Assembly (NCBI GenBank): GCA_045430305.1
Contig: JAILXW010000002.1
Coordinates: forward strand, 620,001 to 684,000
From: Agarilytica sp045430305
Lineage (GTDB): Bacteria > Pseudomonadota > Gammaproteobacteria > Pseudomonadales > Cellvibrionaceae
DNA length: 64,000 nt
Reading direction: 5' to 3'
The notes below the pieces were generated by a model. That model had not been told where the DNA came from, searched no databases, and was given only the letters and a program-made list of their open reading frames with translations. Made by a program: the position numbers and the translations under genes. Each line of letters begins with the position of its first letter. Positions within the stretch are counted from its first letter, which is position 1. Below, one piece after another: positions 43,500 to 53,209 of the stretch.

Positions 43500-44297
43500 T
43501 TGACGGGCAAGGCCGACATTCTAGAAAAAATAATCGCGCGCAAGCATGAAGAAGTGCAAGAGCGAAAAGCTTTACGCGATATGGCTGCACTCGAAAGCCA
43601 GATTGCAGATCTCGTGCCTGCTCGAGGTTTTGTTAATTCTATTCGAAATAAAATTTCACAAGGTTTGCCTGCGGTCATTGCCGAGGTTAAAAAAGCCTCC
43701 CCGAGTAAAGGGGTGATTCGTGAACACTTTGTGCCTGCTGAAATCGCGTCGAGTTACGAGGCGGGTGGAGCGGCATGTTTATCGGTGTTGACCGATGTGG
43801 ATTATTTTCAAGGCGCAGACGAGTATATGCAGCAAGCTCGAGCGCAAGTTACTTTGCCGGTAATTCGCAAAGATTTTATGGTGGACCCTTATCAAATTTG
43901 TGAATCGCGTGCTCTGGGTGCAGATTGTATTCTTCTAATTGTTGCGGCTTTAGAAAATACGCAATTAAAAGAATTAAATCGTTTGGCCCATGACGTAGGG
44001 CTTGATGTTTTGGTAGAGGTGCATAATAAAGAGGAATTAGATCAAGCGCTGGAATTACCTAATACTCTAGTGGGTATTAATAACCGAAACTTGCGTACAT
44101 TTGAGACGAGTTTAAATAACACTTTGGATCTATTGGAATATATTCCGCAAGATAAAATCGTTGTGACAGAAAGCGGTATTCACAATCGCGAAGATGTCGC
44201 GCTGATGCGCGAAAATAAGATCAATGCCTTTCTGGTTGGGGAATCTTTCATGCGGCATGAAGATCCCGGTGCGAAGTTAAAGGAATTGTTTTTCTAG
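43500..44297 (+). CDS. trpC: Indole-3-glycerol phosphate synthase
   Basis: 265 residues, TIM barrel, monofunctional (no TrpF fusion). Catalytic patches are VIAEVKKASPSKGVI, VIRKDFMVDPYQI, GINNRNLRTFE and VTESGI. Start is TTG at 43500 with a strong AGGAGAG, so the poor start is offset by a good ribosome-binding site. Ends trpGDC, followed by a bidirectional terminator. Confidence 0.98.
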   Translation: MTGKADILEKIIARKHEEVQERKALRDMAALESQIADLVPARGFVNSIRNKISQGLPAVIAEVKKASPSKGVIREHFVPAEIASSYEAGGAACLSVLTDVDYFQGADEYMQQARAQVTLPVIRKDFMVDPYQICESRALGADCILLIVAALENTQLKELNRLAHDVGLDVLVEVHNKEELDQALELPNTLVGINNRNLRTFETSLNNTLDLLEYIPQDKIVVTESGIHNREDVALMRENKINAFLVGESFMRHEDPGAKLKELFF

Positions 44298-44365
44298 AAC
44301 GCTTAACGTTGTGGAGATGGCCTCATTAGGGAGGTCACCTATTTGGTAAGAGATAATTTAGGCAT

Positions 44366-44397
44366 TAAAAAAGGGGCTCAAAAGCCCCTTTCTTTTT
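44366..44397. terminator. Bidirectional terminator between trpC and the CRP-family gene
   Basis: AAAGGGGCT-CAAA-AGCCCCTTT with AAA before and TTCTTTTT after. It serves the convergent trpC and crp/vfr-like genes. Confidence 0.88.
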
Positions 44398-44413
44398 GAT
44401 TTGTTGTGGAAGC

Positions 44414-45088
44414 TTAACGTGTTCCGTACACCACCATGGTTTTACCTTTTACGGTAACTAGGCCTTGATCTTCCAGCGTTTTCAATACGCGGCCGACCAT
44501 TTCGCGAGAGCAGCCAACGATGCGACCGATTTCCTGACGGGTAATCTTAATTTGCATACCGTCGGGGTGGGTCATTGCATCGGGTTCTTTGCATAGATCT
44601 AGCAACGTCCGTGCTACGCGACCGGTCACGTCAAGGAATGCGAGATCGCCAACTTTTCGTGTGGTGTTGCGCAGGCGGCGAGCCATTTGTGAGCCCAGGG
44701 CAAAAAGAAACTCAGGGTGAGATTCTGAAAGCTCGTGAAATTTCGCGTAGGAAATTTCGCCGATTTCACATTCGGTTTTTGCGCGAACCCAGGCGCTGCG
44801 ATTATCTTGTTGGTCGAACAAGCCCATCTCACCAAAGAAGTCACCATCATTTAGGTAAGCCACGATCATTTCGCGGCCTTCTTCATCTTCGATCAGAACT
44901 GTCACAGATCCTTTGACTATGTAATACAAAGAATCACTTTTGTCGCCAGCGTATATCAAGGTGCTCTTCGCTGGGTAGCGACGGCGATGACAGTGGCTGA
45001 GGAACTCATCGACATTTTGAATATGTGGCGTTAGGGTACTAGACACCTTGTTACTCACCTCTATTTTATTAGCTTTTCTTGCTTCCAC
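44414..45088 (-). CDS. vfr: cAMP receptor protein, CRP/Vfr family
   Basis: 224 residues, with an N-terminal extension of about 14 residues over E. coli CRP. The cNMP pocket is FGEMGLFDQQDNRSAWVRA with the cAMP-contacting Glu, Arg and Ser. The HTH region is ITRQEIGRIVGCSREMVGRVLK, nearly identical to CRP in the recognition helix, so binding to TGTGA-N6-TCACA is expected. Starts with GTG at 45088 preceded by GAAGAG. Next to trpC as in Pseudomonas (vfr). A global regulator of carbon use, virulence-type functions or attachment. Confidence 0.95.
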   Translation of the reverse strand: MEARKANKIEVSNKVSSTLTPHIQNVDEFLSHCHRRRYPAKSTLIYAGDKSDSLYYIVKGSVTVLIEDEEGREMIVAYLNDGDFFGEMGLFDQQDNRSAWVRAKTECEIGEISYAKFHELSESHPEFLFALGSQMARRLRNTTRKVGDLAFLDVTGRVARTLLDLCKEPDAMTHPDGMQIKITRQEIGRIVGCSREMVGRVLKTLEDQGLVTVKGKTMVVYGTR

Positions 45089-45233
45089 TACTCTTCGAGT
45101 ATAACGCTAAAGTGAAGTTTTGCACCTAGTTGCTTGTAAAATAATGATTTATCAGATCTTTCCGGCTTAATTTTGAACAAAGCTGTGGTAATCTCGCCCG
45201 CCCACATTAGAACTGCTTACGAGGTTGAATTAA

Positions 45234-45653
45234 ATGCAAGCAACGGTTAGCTGGAATGAAGGTGTTTGTTTTGAGGGAAAGTCAGGCAGTGGTCATACTG
45301 TCACGATGGATGGCCCGCCAGATCACGGTGGTCAAAACAAAGGTGTTCGCCCGATGGAAATGCTTTTATTGGGCCTAGGTGGTTGCGCTTCGTTCGACGT
45401 GTTAAGCATTCTGCAGAAAAGCCGTCAGAAAGTGAGCGCTTGTTATGCTGAGCTTGAAGCCGAGCGTGCCGATGCAGTTCCTTCGGTCTTTACCAAAATT
45501 ACGATGAAGTTTGTGGTGACAGGGGAAAACTTGAAAGAATCTCAGGTGGCGCGAGCAGTGTCGCTTTCAGCGGAAAAGTATTGCTCTGCTTCTATTATGT
45601 TGGAAAAGGCGGGCGTAGAGATTGAGCATGCATACGAGGTGCGAGAAGCTTAG
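45234..45653 (+). CDS. OsmC-family protein (YhfA-like)
   Basis: 139 residues, alpha/beta OsmC fold. Two conserved cysteines lie in GLGGCASFDVLSIL and EKYCSASIMLEKAGVEI. The MDGPPDHGGQNKGVRPMEMLL patch is typical of the YhfA branch, found beside crp in E. coli and vfr in Pseudomonas. Members of this fold can reduce organic hydroperoxides. RBS GAGGTTG precedes the ATG. Divergent from the CRP-family gene. Confidence 0.94.
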   Translation: MQATVSWNEGVCFEGKSGSGHTVTMDGPPDHGGQNKGVRPMEMLLLGLGGCASFDVLSILQKSRQKVSACYAELEAERADAVPSVFTKITMKFVVTGENLKESQVARAVSLSAEKYCSASIMLEKAGVEIEHAYEVREA

Positions 45654-45761
45654 CTATTACTTTATACCTATATATTGAGCTTCTTAAGTTGCGTAGGCCG
45701 GCCTATGTGGTGTTGGGGCTGCTGTAGAAGTAGCCACCAAGTAGACCTAGTTGAATAGGCT

Positions 45762-46406
45762 TTAAATTCGATAGCTCAGACCTGTCATCGCCTTCGATAC
45801 CAAGGTCATTCCCGCTTTGATTGGGGCAGGAAAATCATATCCACCCGCTTCTAGGGCTTTGTGACCGTGCTTTTCTTCATCTATTAACATTTGTGTCACG
45901 ATGGCTTTGGATTTTGCATCTGACTCAGGCAAAGACTCCATATGCTCAGATAAGTGTTTACACACCTGCTCTTCTGTCGCGGCGACAAAACCAAGGCTTA
46001 ATTTGTCGCTGATTAAACCGGCCCCGGCGCCAATCCCAAAAGAAAGCCCATACCAAAGCGGGTTAAAGACACTGGCTCGGCTATTAAGTGTTTGTAAGCG
46101 TTCTTCGCACCACACGAGATGATCCACTTCCTCTTCTGCTGCGGCCTCCATTTCTTCACGTACTTCCGGCAGCTTTGCCGTTAAAGACTGGCCCTGATAT
46201 AAGGCCTGGGCGCATACTTCGCCTGCGTGGTTTACACGCATCAAACCGGCAGCGTGTTTGCGTTCCTGGTCGCTCAGGTCAACTTGGTCGCAGTTATTTC
46301 CCGGGCAGGGCCGGCCAGCACGGTTGGCATCGGGTGCCAAACTTCGCAGTGCGTTATCAAAGGTTGTAATGACTTGGTCAATTAAAGAAAAATTTCGATC
46401 ATTCAT
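45762..46406 (-). CDS. coq7: Demethoxyubiquinone hydroxylase
   Basis: 214 residues; hydroxylates demethoxyubiquinol, the penultimate step of ubiquinone synthesis, at the membrane. Di-iron ligands are in LMRVNHAGEVCAQALYQG (Glu, His), EEEVDHLVWCEERL and MLIDEEKHGHKALE (E-x-x-H motifs). Convergent with the OsmC gene; position next to crp-osmC matches Pseudomonas. Confidence 0.97.
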   Translation of the reverse strand: MNDRNFSLIDQVITTFDNALRSLAPDANRAGRPCPGNNCDQVDLSDQERKHAAGLMRVNHAGEVCAQALYQGQSLTAKLPEVREEMEAAAEEEVDHLVWCEERLQTLNSRASVFNPLWYGLSFGIGAGAGLISDKLSLGFVAATEEQVCKHLSEHMESLPESDAKSKAIVTQMLIDEEKHGHKALEAGGYDFPAPIKAGMTLVSKAMTGLSYRI

Positions 46407-46488
46407 TGGCTTGCGTGTCTTGGGGCAGTCTATTAGCCTTTATCTAGTCGTATGGTAATTCACCTAAGTAAATAAAGGCGTGTGGTTA

Positions 46489-47970
46489 ATGGACAATAAT
46501 GACCTAAGGTTGATCCTTAATGCAAAGGTTTCTTTAGTTGTGATAGAGACCTACGATGAGCCGCGCGCACTTTCATTACTCGAAGGCTTATTCCAGATTG
46601 AGCGCATTCCTGCTTGGTGTTGGTCGATAACAGGTGGTGTGCGTAACTTAGGCTTTGGCTTAACGATGAGTTCTGCAGATTCTCATAAAGAACCAGAAGA
46701 GGTCTTGAATTACATCAAGGCATGCAAAGAACAGAGCGCATTTGTTTTGTGTGACTTCCATCATCACCTCGAGTCGCCTAAAAATATTCGTCATATCAAA
46801 GATATCGTGTTCGATAAGCGAAATCATAAGTTGATTTTGGTGAGTCACCAGCTAACTTTGCCGCCTGAACTTAGCCGCTATGCCGCATCAGTGAGCATAT
46901 CCATGCCTGCGGAGGACGAAATTCTCGCGATTGTGCGCGAAGAGGCCAGAGTGTGGGCGGCAAAAAACAATAAATCACGTATCAAAGCAGACAATGTGAC
47001 CTTAAAGAAGCTTGTGAGCAATTTAAAAGGCTTGCCGCATCAAGATGTGCGTCGTTTAGCCCACGGCGCGATAGCCGATGATGGCGTTATCAGTGAATCT
47101 GACTTGCCTGAACTCACACGCCGAAAATTTGAATTAATGGATATGGATGGTGTGCTGCATTTTGAGTTCAGCACTGCACATCTGCGTGATGTGGGAGGCC
47201 TCGCAAATTTAAAGAAATGGTTGGAGGATCGGCGCCATATATTATTGAGTGAGGGCGGGGGAGACGATCTAAAAATCGATGCGCCAAAAGGTGTTCTTCT
47301 GTTCGGTGTTCAGGGTGGCGGTAAAAGCTTAGCCGCAAAAGCAATTGCCGGCGTTTGGGGTTTGCCATTGCTCCGGTTAGATATGGCCGCGTTGTTTAAC
47401 AAATATATCGGCGAGACAGAAAAGAATTTGCGTGAAGCGTTAAAATTGGCTGAATTAATGTCGCCTTGTGTGTTGTGGTTGGATGAAATTGAAAAAGGCA
47501 TGGCGAACGATGGTGCCGACAATGCAACGGGAAAACGTTTGCTTGGTACGCTATTAACTTGGATGTCGGAAAGAAAAAGTAAGGTGTTTTTAGTCGCAAC
47601 AAGTAATGATATCAGTGTGTTACCGCCAGAATTAATGCGCAAAGGGCGCTTTGATGAAATCTTTTTCATTGATTTGCCCGATCAGGCGACGCGTTCAACT
47701 ATTTTTAGTATCCATCTCAAAAAACGTGGGCTTACCTTGGAAAAATTCAACCTGGGCGAGCTGGCGGAAATATCTGAGGGCTTCACCGGTGCTGAAATAG
47801 AACAGGCGGTTGTGAGTGCTATTTATTCCGCTTCAGCACGAGGTGAAGATGTTAAACACAGTTATATTGAAAACGCGATACAAAAAACACAGCCGCTTTC
47901 GGTCGTTATGGCAGAAAAGATGAACCAGTTGCGTGAATGGGCGAATGAACGAGCGGTTTTCGCTAACTAA
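46489..47970 (+). CDS. AAA-family ATPase, Ycf46-like
   Basis: 493 residues from the ATG at 46489; a GTG at 46480 would sit directly on the AAAGG. The N-terminal domain (1-225) has no known enzymatic motif. The AAA module (about 235-440) has Walker A GVQGGGKS (273-280), Walker B CVLWLDEIEKG, sensor FLVATSND, and the arginine-finger region ELMRKGRFDEIF. The C-terminal lid carries EGFTGAEIEQAVVSA. It resembles chloroplast/cyanobacterial Ycf46, of unknown function. 44 bases before the TPR-sulfotransferase gene on the same strand. Confidence 0.9.
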   Translation: MDNNDLRLILNAKVSLVVIETYDEPRALSLLEGLFQIERIPAWCWSITGGVRNLGFGLTMSSADSHKEPEEVLNYIKACKEQSAFVLCDFHHHLESPKNIRHIKDIVFDKRNHKLILVSHQLTLPPELSRYAASVSISMPAEDEILAIVREEARVWAAKNNKSRIKADNVTLKKLVSNLKGLPHQDVRRLAHGAIADDGVISESDLPELTRRKFELMDMDGVLHFEFSTAHLRDVGGLANLKKWLEDRRHILLSEGGGDDLKIDAPKGVLLFGVQGGGKSLAAKAIAGVWGLPLLRLDMAALFNKYIGETEKNLREALKLAELMSPCVLWLDEIEKGMANDGADNATGKRLLGTLLTWMSERKSKVFLVATSNDISVLPPELMRKGRFDEIFFIDLPDQATRSTIFSIHLKKRGLTLEKFNLGELAEISEGFTGAEIEQAVVSAIYSASARGEDVKHSYIENAIQKTQPLSVVMAEKMNQLREWANERAVFAN

Positions 47971-48014
47971 ATAGCAAGCTATTCAGAATAAAAATAATTT
48001 TAAAGCGAGAAGTA

Positions 48015-50147
48015 ATGAATACTCAAGAAGCTTTGGGCATTGCACTGCAATTTCATAATACAGGTAAGTTGAATGAAGCCAGTGATATTTATAAAACGAT
48101 TTTACAGAGCGAGCCAGAGCACCCGCAAGCACTTCATTTACAGGGGGTGGTTGCGATGCAGCGTGGAAAGCTTGAATTGGCAAAGAGCCTTATCTCGAAG
48201 GCGATTCAGGTAAAGCCCGACTATGCCGAGGCGCACAACAACTTGGGCAGTGTGCTGAATGCTCGGAAGTATACGCGCGAGGCGAGTGAGCAATATCAAA
48301 AGGCCTTGAAGATAAACCCCGATTTTGTTGATGCCTTGCAAAATATGGCCGTGTTGTGTCAGACAGAAAAAAAGTTTGAATCATCGCTCGATTATATCAA
48401 TAGAATATTAAAGCTGGTGCCCAGGCATACGCAGGCCTTGTATATAAAGGGGTGCCTCCTACGGCAATTGGGCCGTCTGGATGCCTCGCGTGATTGCTTA
48501 CTTTCTTGTTTGGAATTGAAACCTGATTTTTTAGAAGCTGCAAATGAGTTGGGGCTCATTTGTATGGATAACGGGGATTTAGTGGAAGCGATTGATTTGT
48601 TCTCCAATGTGTTGGCTGTTCGGTCTAAGTTTTTTGAGGCTCAACTGAATCTCGGTTTGGCGTTGGCTAAAACCGGTAGTGCAGAAAACAAAAGAAAAGC
48701 TGTTCCAATCATAGAAAAAGCCATCGTGATGAACCCGCAATCAGAAAGTGCATGGCGCAAAATGACAGAGCTGTGCCGTGATCTTGGAGAAATAGAAAAA
48801 GCCAAAGCCTTTTGTGATCAAGGGCTAAAGAAAATCCCTCAATCGAAAGCGCTTCGCCTTGATTGCGCTACCTTGTGCACCTCGCTAGATAAGTATTCTG
48901 AGGCGATCGAGCATTACAGAATTGTATTGGCGTCTCCGTCTGATTCTACGGGTTTGGATGTAGGCGTTTACTACAATATGGCCCTCTGCAGTGAAAAAGT
49001 AGGTGCATTGGAAGACGCTAGAACCTATTTGAATGAAGTCAAAGCGCGTGAGCCTGAGCATCAGCCCAGTAAAATACTACATGCAGTGCTACTGCGCCGA
49101 GATGGCGATTTGGAATCTGCCGTTGCGACTTTGGAATCTCTTGATGAAAGTGGGCTGTCCCTCAATGAAAAAATTCAACTGCAGTTTGAATTAGGAAAAT
49201 CCTGGGATAAAAACAAGGGTGCACAAAAAGCCTTTGCTGCTTTTACGAATGCGAATGCCTTGTTAGCAGTAACAGGTGGGTCAAGCGATAAGTCGGTTGC
49301 ATTGGGTGAGATTCACAATTATCAGTCTGTAGTCACAAAAGCATGGTTTGAGTCTTGGGCAACTGTAGATGCTGAGAGAGAAGGCTCAAAAGCCCCAGTA
49401 TTTCTTGTTGGCTTCCCTCGTTCAGGCGCTACGATGCTCGATCAGATATTAGATAGCCACGATAAAATACAAGTGCTTGAAGAGCGGCCCATCTTGCAAG
49501 AAATTGAGTTGCAGTTATCGATGCAGGGCAAGTATTACTTGGAGGCTTTGCCCGATATAACCCCTGAAACACTAGAAAATTTACGAAAATTTTATTGGGC
49601 GAGAGTCAGTGAGTATGTGGAGTTGGCTTCAGGTAAGGTTTTTATTGATAAGCTTCCGCTCAATATAAAACGTATTCCACTTATTAAACGGTTATTCCCA
49701 GAAGCCAAAATTATTTTAGCTTTGCGCCACCCTTGCGATGTTGTGTTGAGTAATTTTATGCAGCACTTTCGTCTGAATAATGTCATGAGTAATTTTCCCG
49801 ATGTGGACGAAACGGTGCATTACTATGATCAAGTGATGGGGTTGTGGTTGCATTACGTTGACGTTCTCGAACCAAATTATTCTGCAGTAAAATACGAAGA
49901 TTTGGTTGAGGATGTTCAAACAGGAGCTAAAAGCGTATTGGAGTTTTTGTCTTTGGAGTGGGATGAAAATATGAACGAATTTTACGAACATGCAAAACGT
50001 CGTGATGTTCGAACGCCGAGTTGCCAGCAAGTAGCTCACCCCATCTACACAAACTCAGCACAGCGTTGGAAACGTTATGAGGAACAGTTGGCGCCGTTTA
50101 AGGCGCCGCTAAAAAAATATTGTGATGCGTTTGATTATGAGTGTTAA
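48015..50147 (+). CDS. TPR-repeat protein fused to a sulfotransferase domain
   Basis: 710 residues. About ten TPR units cover residues 1-400, for example PDYAEAHNNLGSVLNARKYT. The C-terminal sulfotransferase starts with the PAPS phosphosulfate-binding loop VGFPRSGATMLDQILDSH (466-482; the usual G-T/S-T is G-A-T). The 3'-phosphate motif is ILALRHPCDVVLSNFMQHF (about 567-585). Fusions of this kind are seen in many marine proteobacteria and resemble tyrosylprotein sulfotransferases, but substrates are not established. No signal peptide, so sulfation would be cytoplasmic. Its stop is seven bases from the convergent purD stop. Confidence 0.9.
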   Translation: MNTQEALGIALQFHNTGKLNEASDIYKTILQSEPEHPQALHLQGVVAMQRGKLELAKSLISKAIQVKPDYAEAHNNLGSVLNARKYTREASEQYQKALKINPDFVDALQNMAVLCQTEKKFESSLDYINRILKLVPRHTQALYIKGCLLRQLGRLDASRDCLLSCLELKPDFLEAANELGLICMDNGDLVEAIDLFSNVLAVRSKFFEAQLNLGLALAKTGSAENKRKAVPIIEKAIVMNPQSESAWRKMTELCRDLGEIEKAKAFCDQGLKKIPQSKALRLDCATLCTSLDKYSEAIEHYRIVLASPSDSTGLDVGVYYNMALCSEKVGALEDARTYLNEVKAREPEHQPSKILHAVLLRRDGDLESAVATLESLDESGLSLNEKIQLQFELGKSWDKNKGAQKAFAAFTNANALLAVTGGSSDKSVALGEIHNYQSVVTKAWFESWATVDAEREGSKAPVFLVGFPRSGATMLDQILDSHDKIQVLEERPILQEIELQLSMQGKYYLEALPDITPETLENLRKFYWARVSEYVELASGKVFIDKLPLNIKRIPLIKRLFPEAKIILALRHPCDVVLSNFMQHFRLNNVMSNFPDVDETVHYYDQVMGLWLHYVDVLEPNYSAVKYEDLVEDVQTGAKSVLEFLSLEWDENMNEFYEHAKRRDVRTPSCQQVAHPIYTNSAQRWKRYEEQLAPFKAPLKKYCDAFDYEC

Positions 50148-50154
50148 TCGAAGG

Positions 50155-51432
50155 TTAGGTTCTTTCTATTGCTCTGTAGGCAATGTCTTTTCGATAAAAC
50201 ATTCCATCCCAGCTAACCTTTTCACAAAGTGCATAAGCGTTTTGTTGGGCTTTATGAACTGAGTCGCCTAATGCGGTTGCGCAAAGTACACGACCGCCAC
50301 TGGTAACCACATTGTCGCCATTTTGTTGGGTTCCCGCGTGAAATATTTTCGCAGTTTCTGTCGCGTTGTCGAGGCCTGTTATGACTTTTCCTTTTTCATA
50401 TGAGGCGGGGTAGCCGCCTGCCGCGAGCACAACGCCTACCGCAGGGCGTTCATCCCATTGAGCGTTAATTTGGGTAAGAGTTTTATTTAGTGCGGCTAAG
50501 CACATTTCGTTTAAGTCTGACTGTAAACGCATCATGATAGGTTGCGTTTCTGGGTCGCCAAAACGGCAATTATATTCGATGACTTTGGGTGTGCCGTCGG
50601 ATGTAATCATTAAACCCGCATAGAGGAAGCCAGTATAGGCGTTGCCTTCGGCTTTCATTCCTTCAATTGTAGGGTTGATCACTTCATCCATGATGCGTTG
50701 GTTCACCGCAGGCGTTACTACGGGGGCGGGGGAGTATGCGCCCATGCCGCCGGTGTTAGGGCCAGTATCACCATCGCCCACACGCTTGTGGTCTTGACTG
50801 GTTGCCATGGGTAGTACATTGTCACCGTCCGCAATAACAATAAAGCTCGCTTCTTCACCTTCGAGAAATTCTTCGATCACAACACGGCAGCCGGCTTGAC
50901 CAAAGGCGTTGCCAGAAAGCATATCTTTCACTGCGTTTTCTGCAGTCTCTAAATCTTCAGCAACGATGACACCTTTACCTGCAGCAAGACCATCGGCTTT
51001 AACCACTATGGGGGCGCCTTGTTCTTTTAAATACGCGAGTGCGGGTTCAACGTCGGTGAATGTTTCGTATGCGGCGGTGGGTATGTTGTGGCGTTTTAAA
51101 AAGTCTTTGGTAAATGATTTAGAGCCTTCTAGTTGCGCGGCACATTTACTTGGGCCAAAACACTTTAAGCCAAGTTCAGAAAAATAATCGACAATGCCAT
51201 CTACTAATGGGGCTTCAGGGCCGACAATGGTTAACTCAACCGAATTTTGTTTGGCAAAGTCGGCAAGTTTTTCGAAATCACCCACGCCGATATTGATGTT
51301 GGAAACTTTCTCTTCTAAAGCTGTACCGGCATTTCCTGGGGCTACAAAAACATTTTCTACTTGACCGCTTTGCGCCGCTTTCCAAGCTAGAGCATGTTCA
51401 CGACCGCCAGAACCAATTACCAATACATTCAT
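50155..51432 (-). CDS. purD: Phosphoribosylamine-glycine ligase
   Basis: 425 residues, ATP-grasp. It joins glycine to phosphoribosylamine in purine synthesis. N-terminal VLVIGSGGREHALAWK, VVKADGLAAGKGVIVAE, and QDHKRVGDGDTGPNTGGMGA identify GARS, with the ATP-grasp EYNCRFGDPETQ. The PurH gene lies upstream, separated by 196 bases with a hairpin. As in Pseudomonas, purH-purD. Confidence 0.98.
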   Translation of the reverse strand: MNVLVIGSGGREHALAWKAAQSGQVENVFVAPGNAGTALEEKVSNINIGVGDFEKLADFAKQNSVELTIVGPEAPLVDGIVDYFSELGLKCFGPSKCAAQLEGSKSFTKDFLKRHNIPTAAYETFTDVEPALAYLKEQGAPIVVKADGLAAGKGVIVAEDLETAENAVKDMLSGNAFGQAGCRVVIEEFLEGEEASFIVIADGDNVLPMATSQDHKRVGDGDTGPNTGGMGAYSPAPVVTPAVNQRIMDEVINPTIEGMKAEGNAYTGFLYAGLMITSDGTPKVIEYNCRFGDPETQPIMMRLQSDLNEMCLAALNKTLTQINAQWDERPAVGVVLAAGGYPASYEKGKVITGLDNATETAKIFHAGTQQNGDNVVTSGGRVLCATALGDSVHKAQQNAYALCEKVSWDGMFYRKDIAYRAIERT

Positions 51433-51505
51433 AATTTTTTTCCGATTTTTCTAAATAAATATTAAAACTAGAAGTGCTAGAGAGGGGGTATGCACAAAGT
51501 AAAGC

Positions 51506-51537
51506 AGGGCGAAAGCACAGGTCTTGTGCTTCGCCCT
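51506..51537 (-). other. Stem-loop between purH and purD
   Basis: On the minus strand AGGGCGAA-GCAC-AAGACCT-GTGC-T-TTCGCCCT, twelve pairs with one bulge. No strong T-tract. Just before it (higher coordinates) GGGGCTGAA is repeated twice. It may modulate purD relative to purH or stabilise one half of the mRNA. Confidence 0.5.
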
Positions 51538-51628
51538 TGGGGCCAGATAACACTGTTCAGCCCCTTACCAGAGACTTGCGAGTATTCAGCCCCCTTTTTT
51601 AACACAGTAATAACGACACGGTGAAATT

Positions 51629-53209
51629 TTAGTGGCGGAAGTGACGCATTCCGGTAAACACCATCGCTAACCCATGTTCGTCGGCCGCTGCGATTACTTC
51701 TTCATCGCGCATAGAGCCGCCGGGTTGAATCACGGCTGCAATGCCAACCGCCGCTGCGTTGTCTATACCGTCGCGGAAAGGGAAGAACGCGTCGGAGGCC
51801 ATCACGGAACCTTTCACTTTTAGGCCAGCGTGCTCGGCTTTAATTGCTGCGATGCGCGCTGAGTTTACGCGACTCATTTGGCCTGCGCCTACGCCAATGG
51901 TTTGTGAACCTTTAGCGTAAATAATCGCGTTTGATTTCACCATTTTCCCAACTTTCCAGGCAAATAGTAAATCTTGCAGTTGTTCGTCTGAGGGAGCAAC
52001 TTTAGTGACGACTTTAAGGTCTTCTAACCCAATCATGCCAAGGTCGCGGTCTTGGACTAATAATCCGCCGTTTACGCGTTTGTAATCGAAACTAGACGCG
52101 GAGCTCGTATCCCATTGGCCGCAGCGCAATAAGCGTACATTCTTTTTCGCTTCGACAACCGCTGCTGCTTCTGAGCTAACAGAAGGCGCAATAATCACCT
52201 CGACAAATTGCTTTTCAACAATGGCACTTGCGGTCATTGCATCGAGTTCACCATTAAACGCGATAATGCCACCAAAGGCAGATTCGGGGTCTGTGGCGAA
52301 AGCGCGTTCGTAGGCTTCTAGAAGGTTTTCACCTTCGGCGACGCCACAGGGGTTAGCGTGTTTAACGATAACGCAGGCGGGGTTTTCAAAAAGCTTTACG
52401 GTTTCTAATGCAGCGTCAGTGTCGGCAATGTTATTAAAAGAAAGCTCTTTGCCTTGCAGTTGCTCTGCGGTCGCAACACTTGCGCTATCCACATTAGATT
52501 CAACATAAAATGCTGCGTTTTGGTGTGGGTTTTCACCGTAGCGAAGCGTCTGCTTTTTCTCGAACTGTAAATTGTATGTGCGAGGGAAGGTTTCGTCGCC
52601 TTCCGTCACTTGCTTGCCAAGATAGTTGGCGATGGCGCCATCGTAGCCTGACGTGTGTTCAAAAGCTTTAACGCTCAAATCAAAGCGTGTAGATAAGCTC
52701 AGCGCGCAGTCGTTGTTTTTCATTTCATCCAATACATTGCTGTAATCACCAGCATTCACAACAATGGCGACATCGTTATAATTTTTTGCTGCAGCGCGAA
52801 CCATGGTTGGGCCGCCAATGTCGATGTTTTCAATTGCGGTAGGCAGGTCGCACTCAGGATTTGCGATGGTGTTTTCAAAGGGGTACAAATTAACAACGAC
52901 CATATCAATTTCGCTGATGCCGTGTTCTTCCATTACTGCATTATCAGTGCCGCGTCTACCAAGAATACCGCCGTGTACTTTGGGGTGAAGCGTTTTTACT
53001 CGCCCTGCCATCATTTCTGGAAAGCCGGTGTAATCGGAAATTTCGACTGCGGGAAGGCCGCTTTCTTTAAGGAGTTTGAATGTGCCACCGGTAGATAAGA
53101 TTTCTACACCGAATTCGTTAAGTTTACTGGCGAATTCTACGATGCCGCTTTTGTCGGAAACGCTGATAAGTACGCGTTTGACGCTGACTAATTTTTCAGT
53201 CGATGTCAT
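51629..53209 (-). CDS. purH: Bifunctional AICAR transformylase / IMP cyclohydrolase
   Basis: 526 residues; catalyses the last two steps to IMP. The N-terminal MGS-like cyclohydrolase domain (about 10-155) has VSDKSGIVEFA and TGGTFKLL; the transformylase domain has NPHQNAAFY, the catalytic KHANPCGVA and AVIQPGGSMRDEE. Length equals the family norm (E. coli 529). Lies 344 bases after fis. Confidence 0.98.
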   Translation of the reverse strand: MTSTEKLVSVKRVLISVSDKSGIVEFASKLNEFGVEILSTGGTFKLLKESGLPAVEISDYTGFPEMMAGRVKTLHPKVHGGILGRRGTDNAVMEEHGISEIDMVVVNLYPFENTIANPECDLPTAIENIDIGGPTMVRAAAKNYNDVAIVVNAGDYSNVLDEMKNNDCALSLSTRFDLSVKAFEHTSGYDGAIANYLGKQVTEGDETFPRTYNLQFEKKQTLRYGENPHQNAAFYVESNVDSASVATAEQLQGKELSFNNIADTDAALETVKLFENPACVIVKHANPCGVAEGENLLEAYERAFATDPESAFGGIIAFNGELDAMTASAIVEKQFVEVIIAPSVSSEAAAVVEAKKNVRLLRCGQWDTSSASSFDYKRVNGGLLVQDRDLGMIGLEDLKVVTKVAPSDEQLQDLLFAWKVGKMVKSNAIIYAKGSQTIGVGAGQMSRVNSARIAAIKAEHAGLKVKGSVMASDAFFPFRDGIDNAAAVGIAAVIQPGGSMRDEEVIAAADEHGLAMVFTGMRHFRH

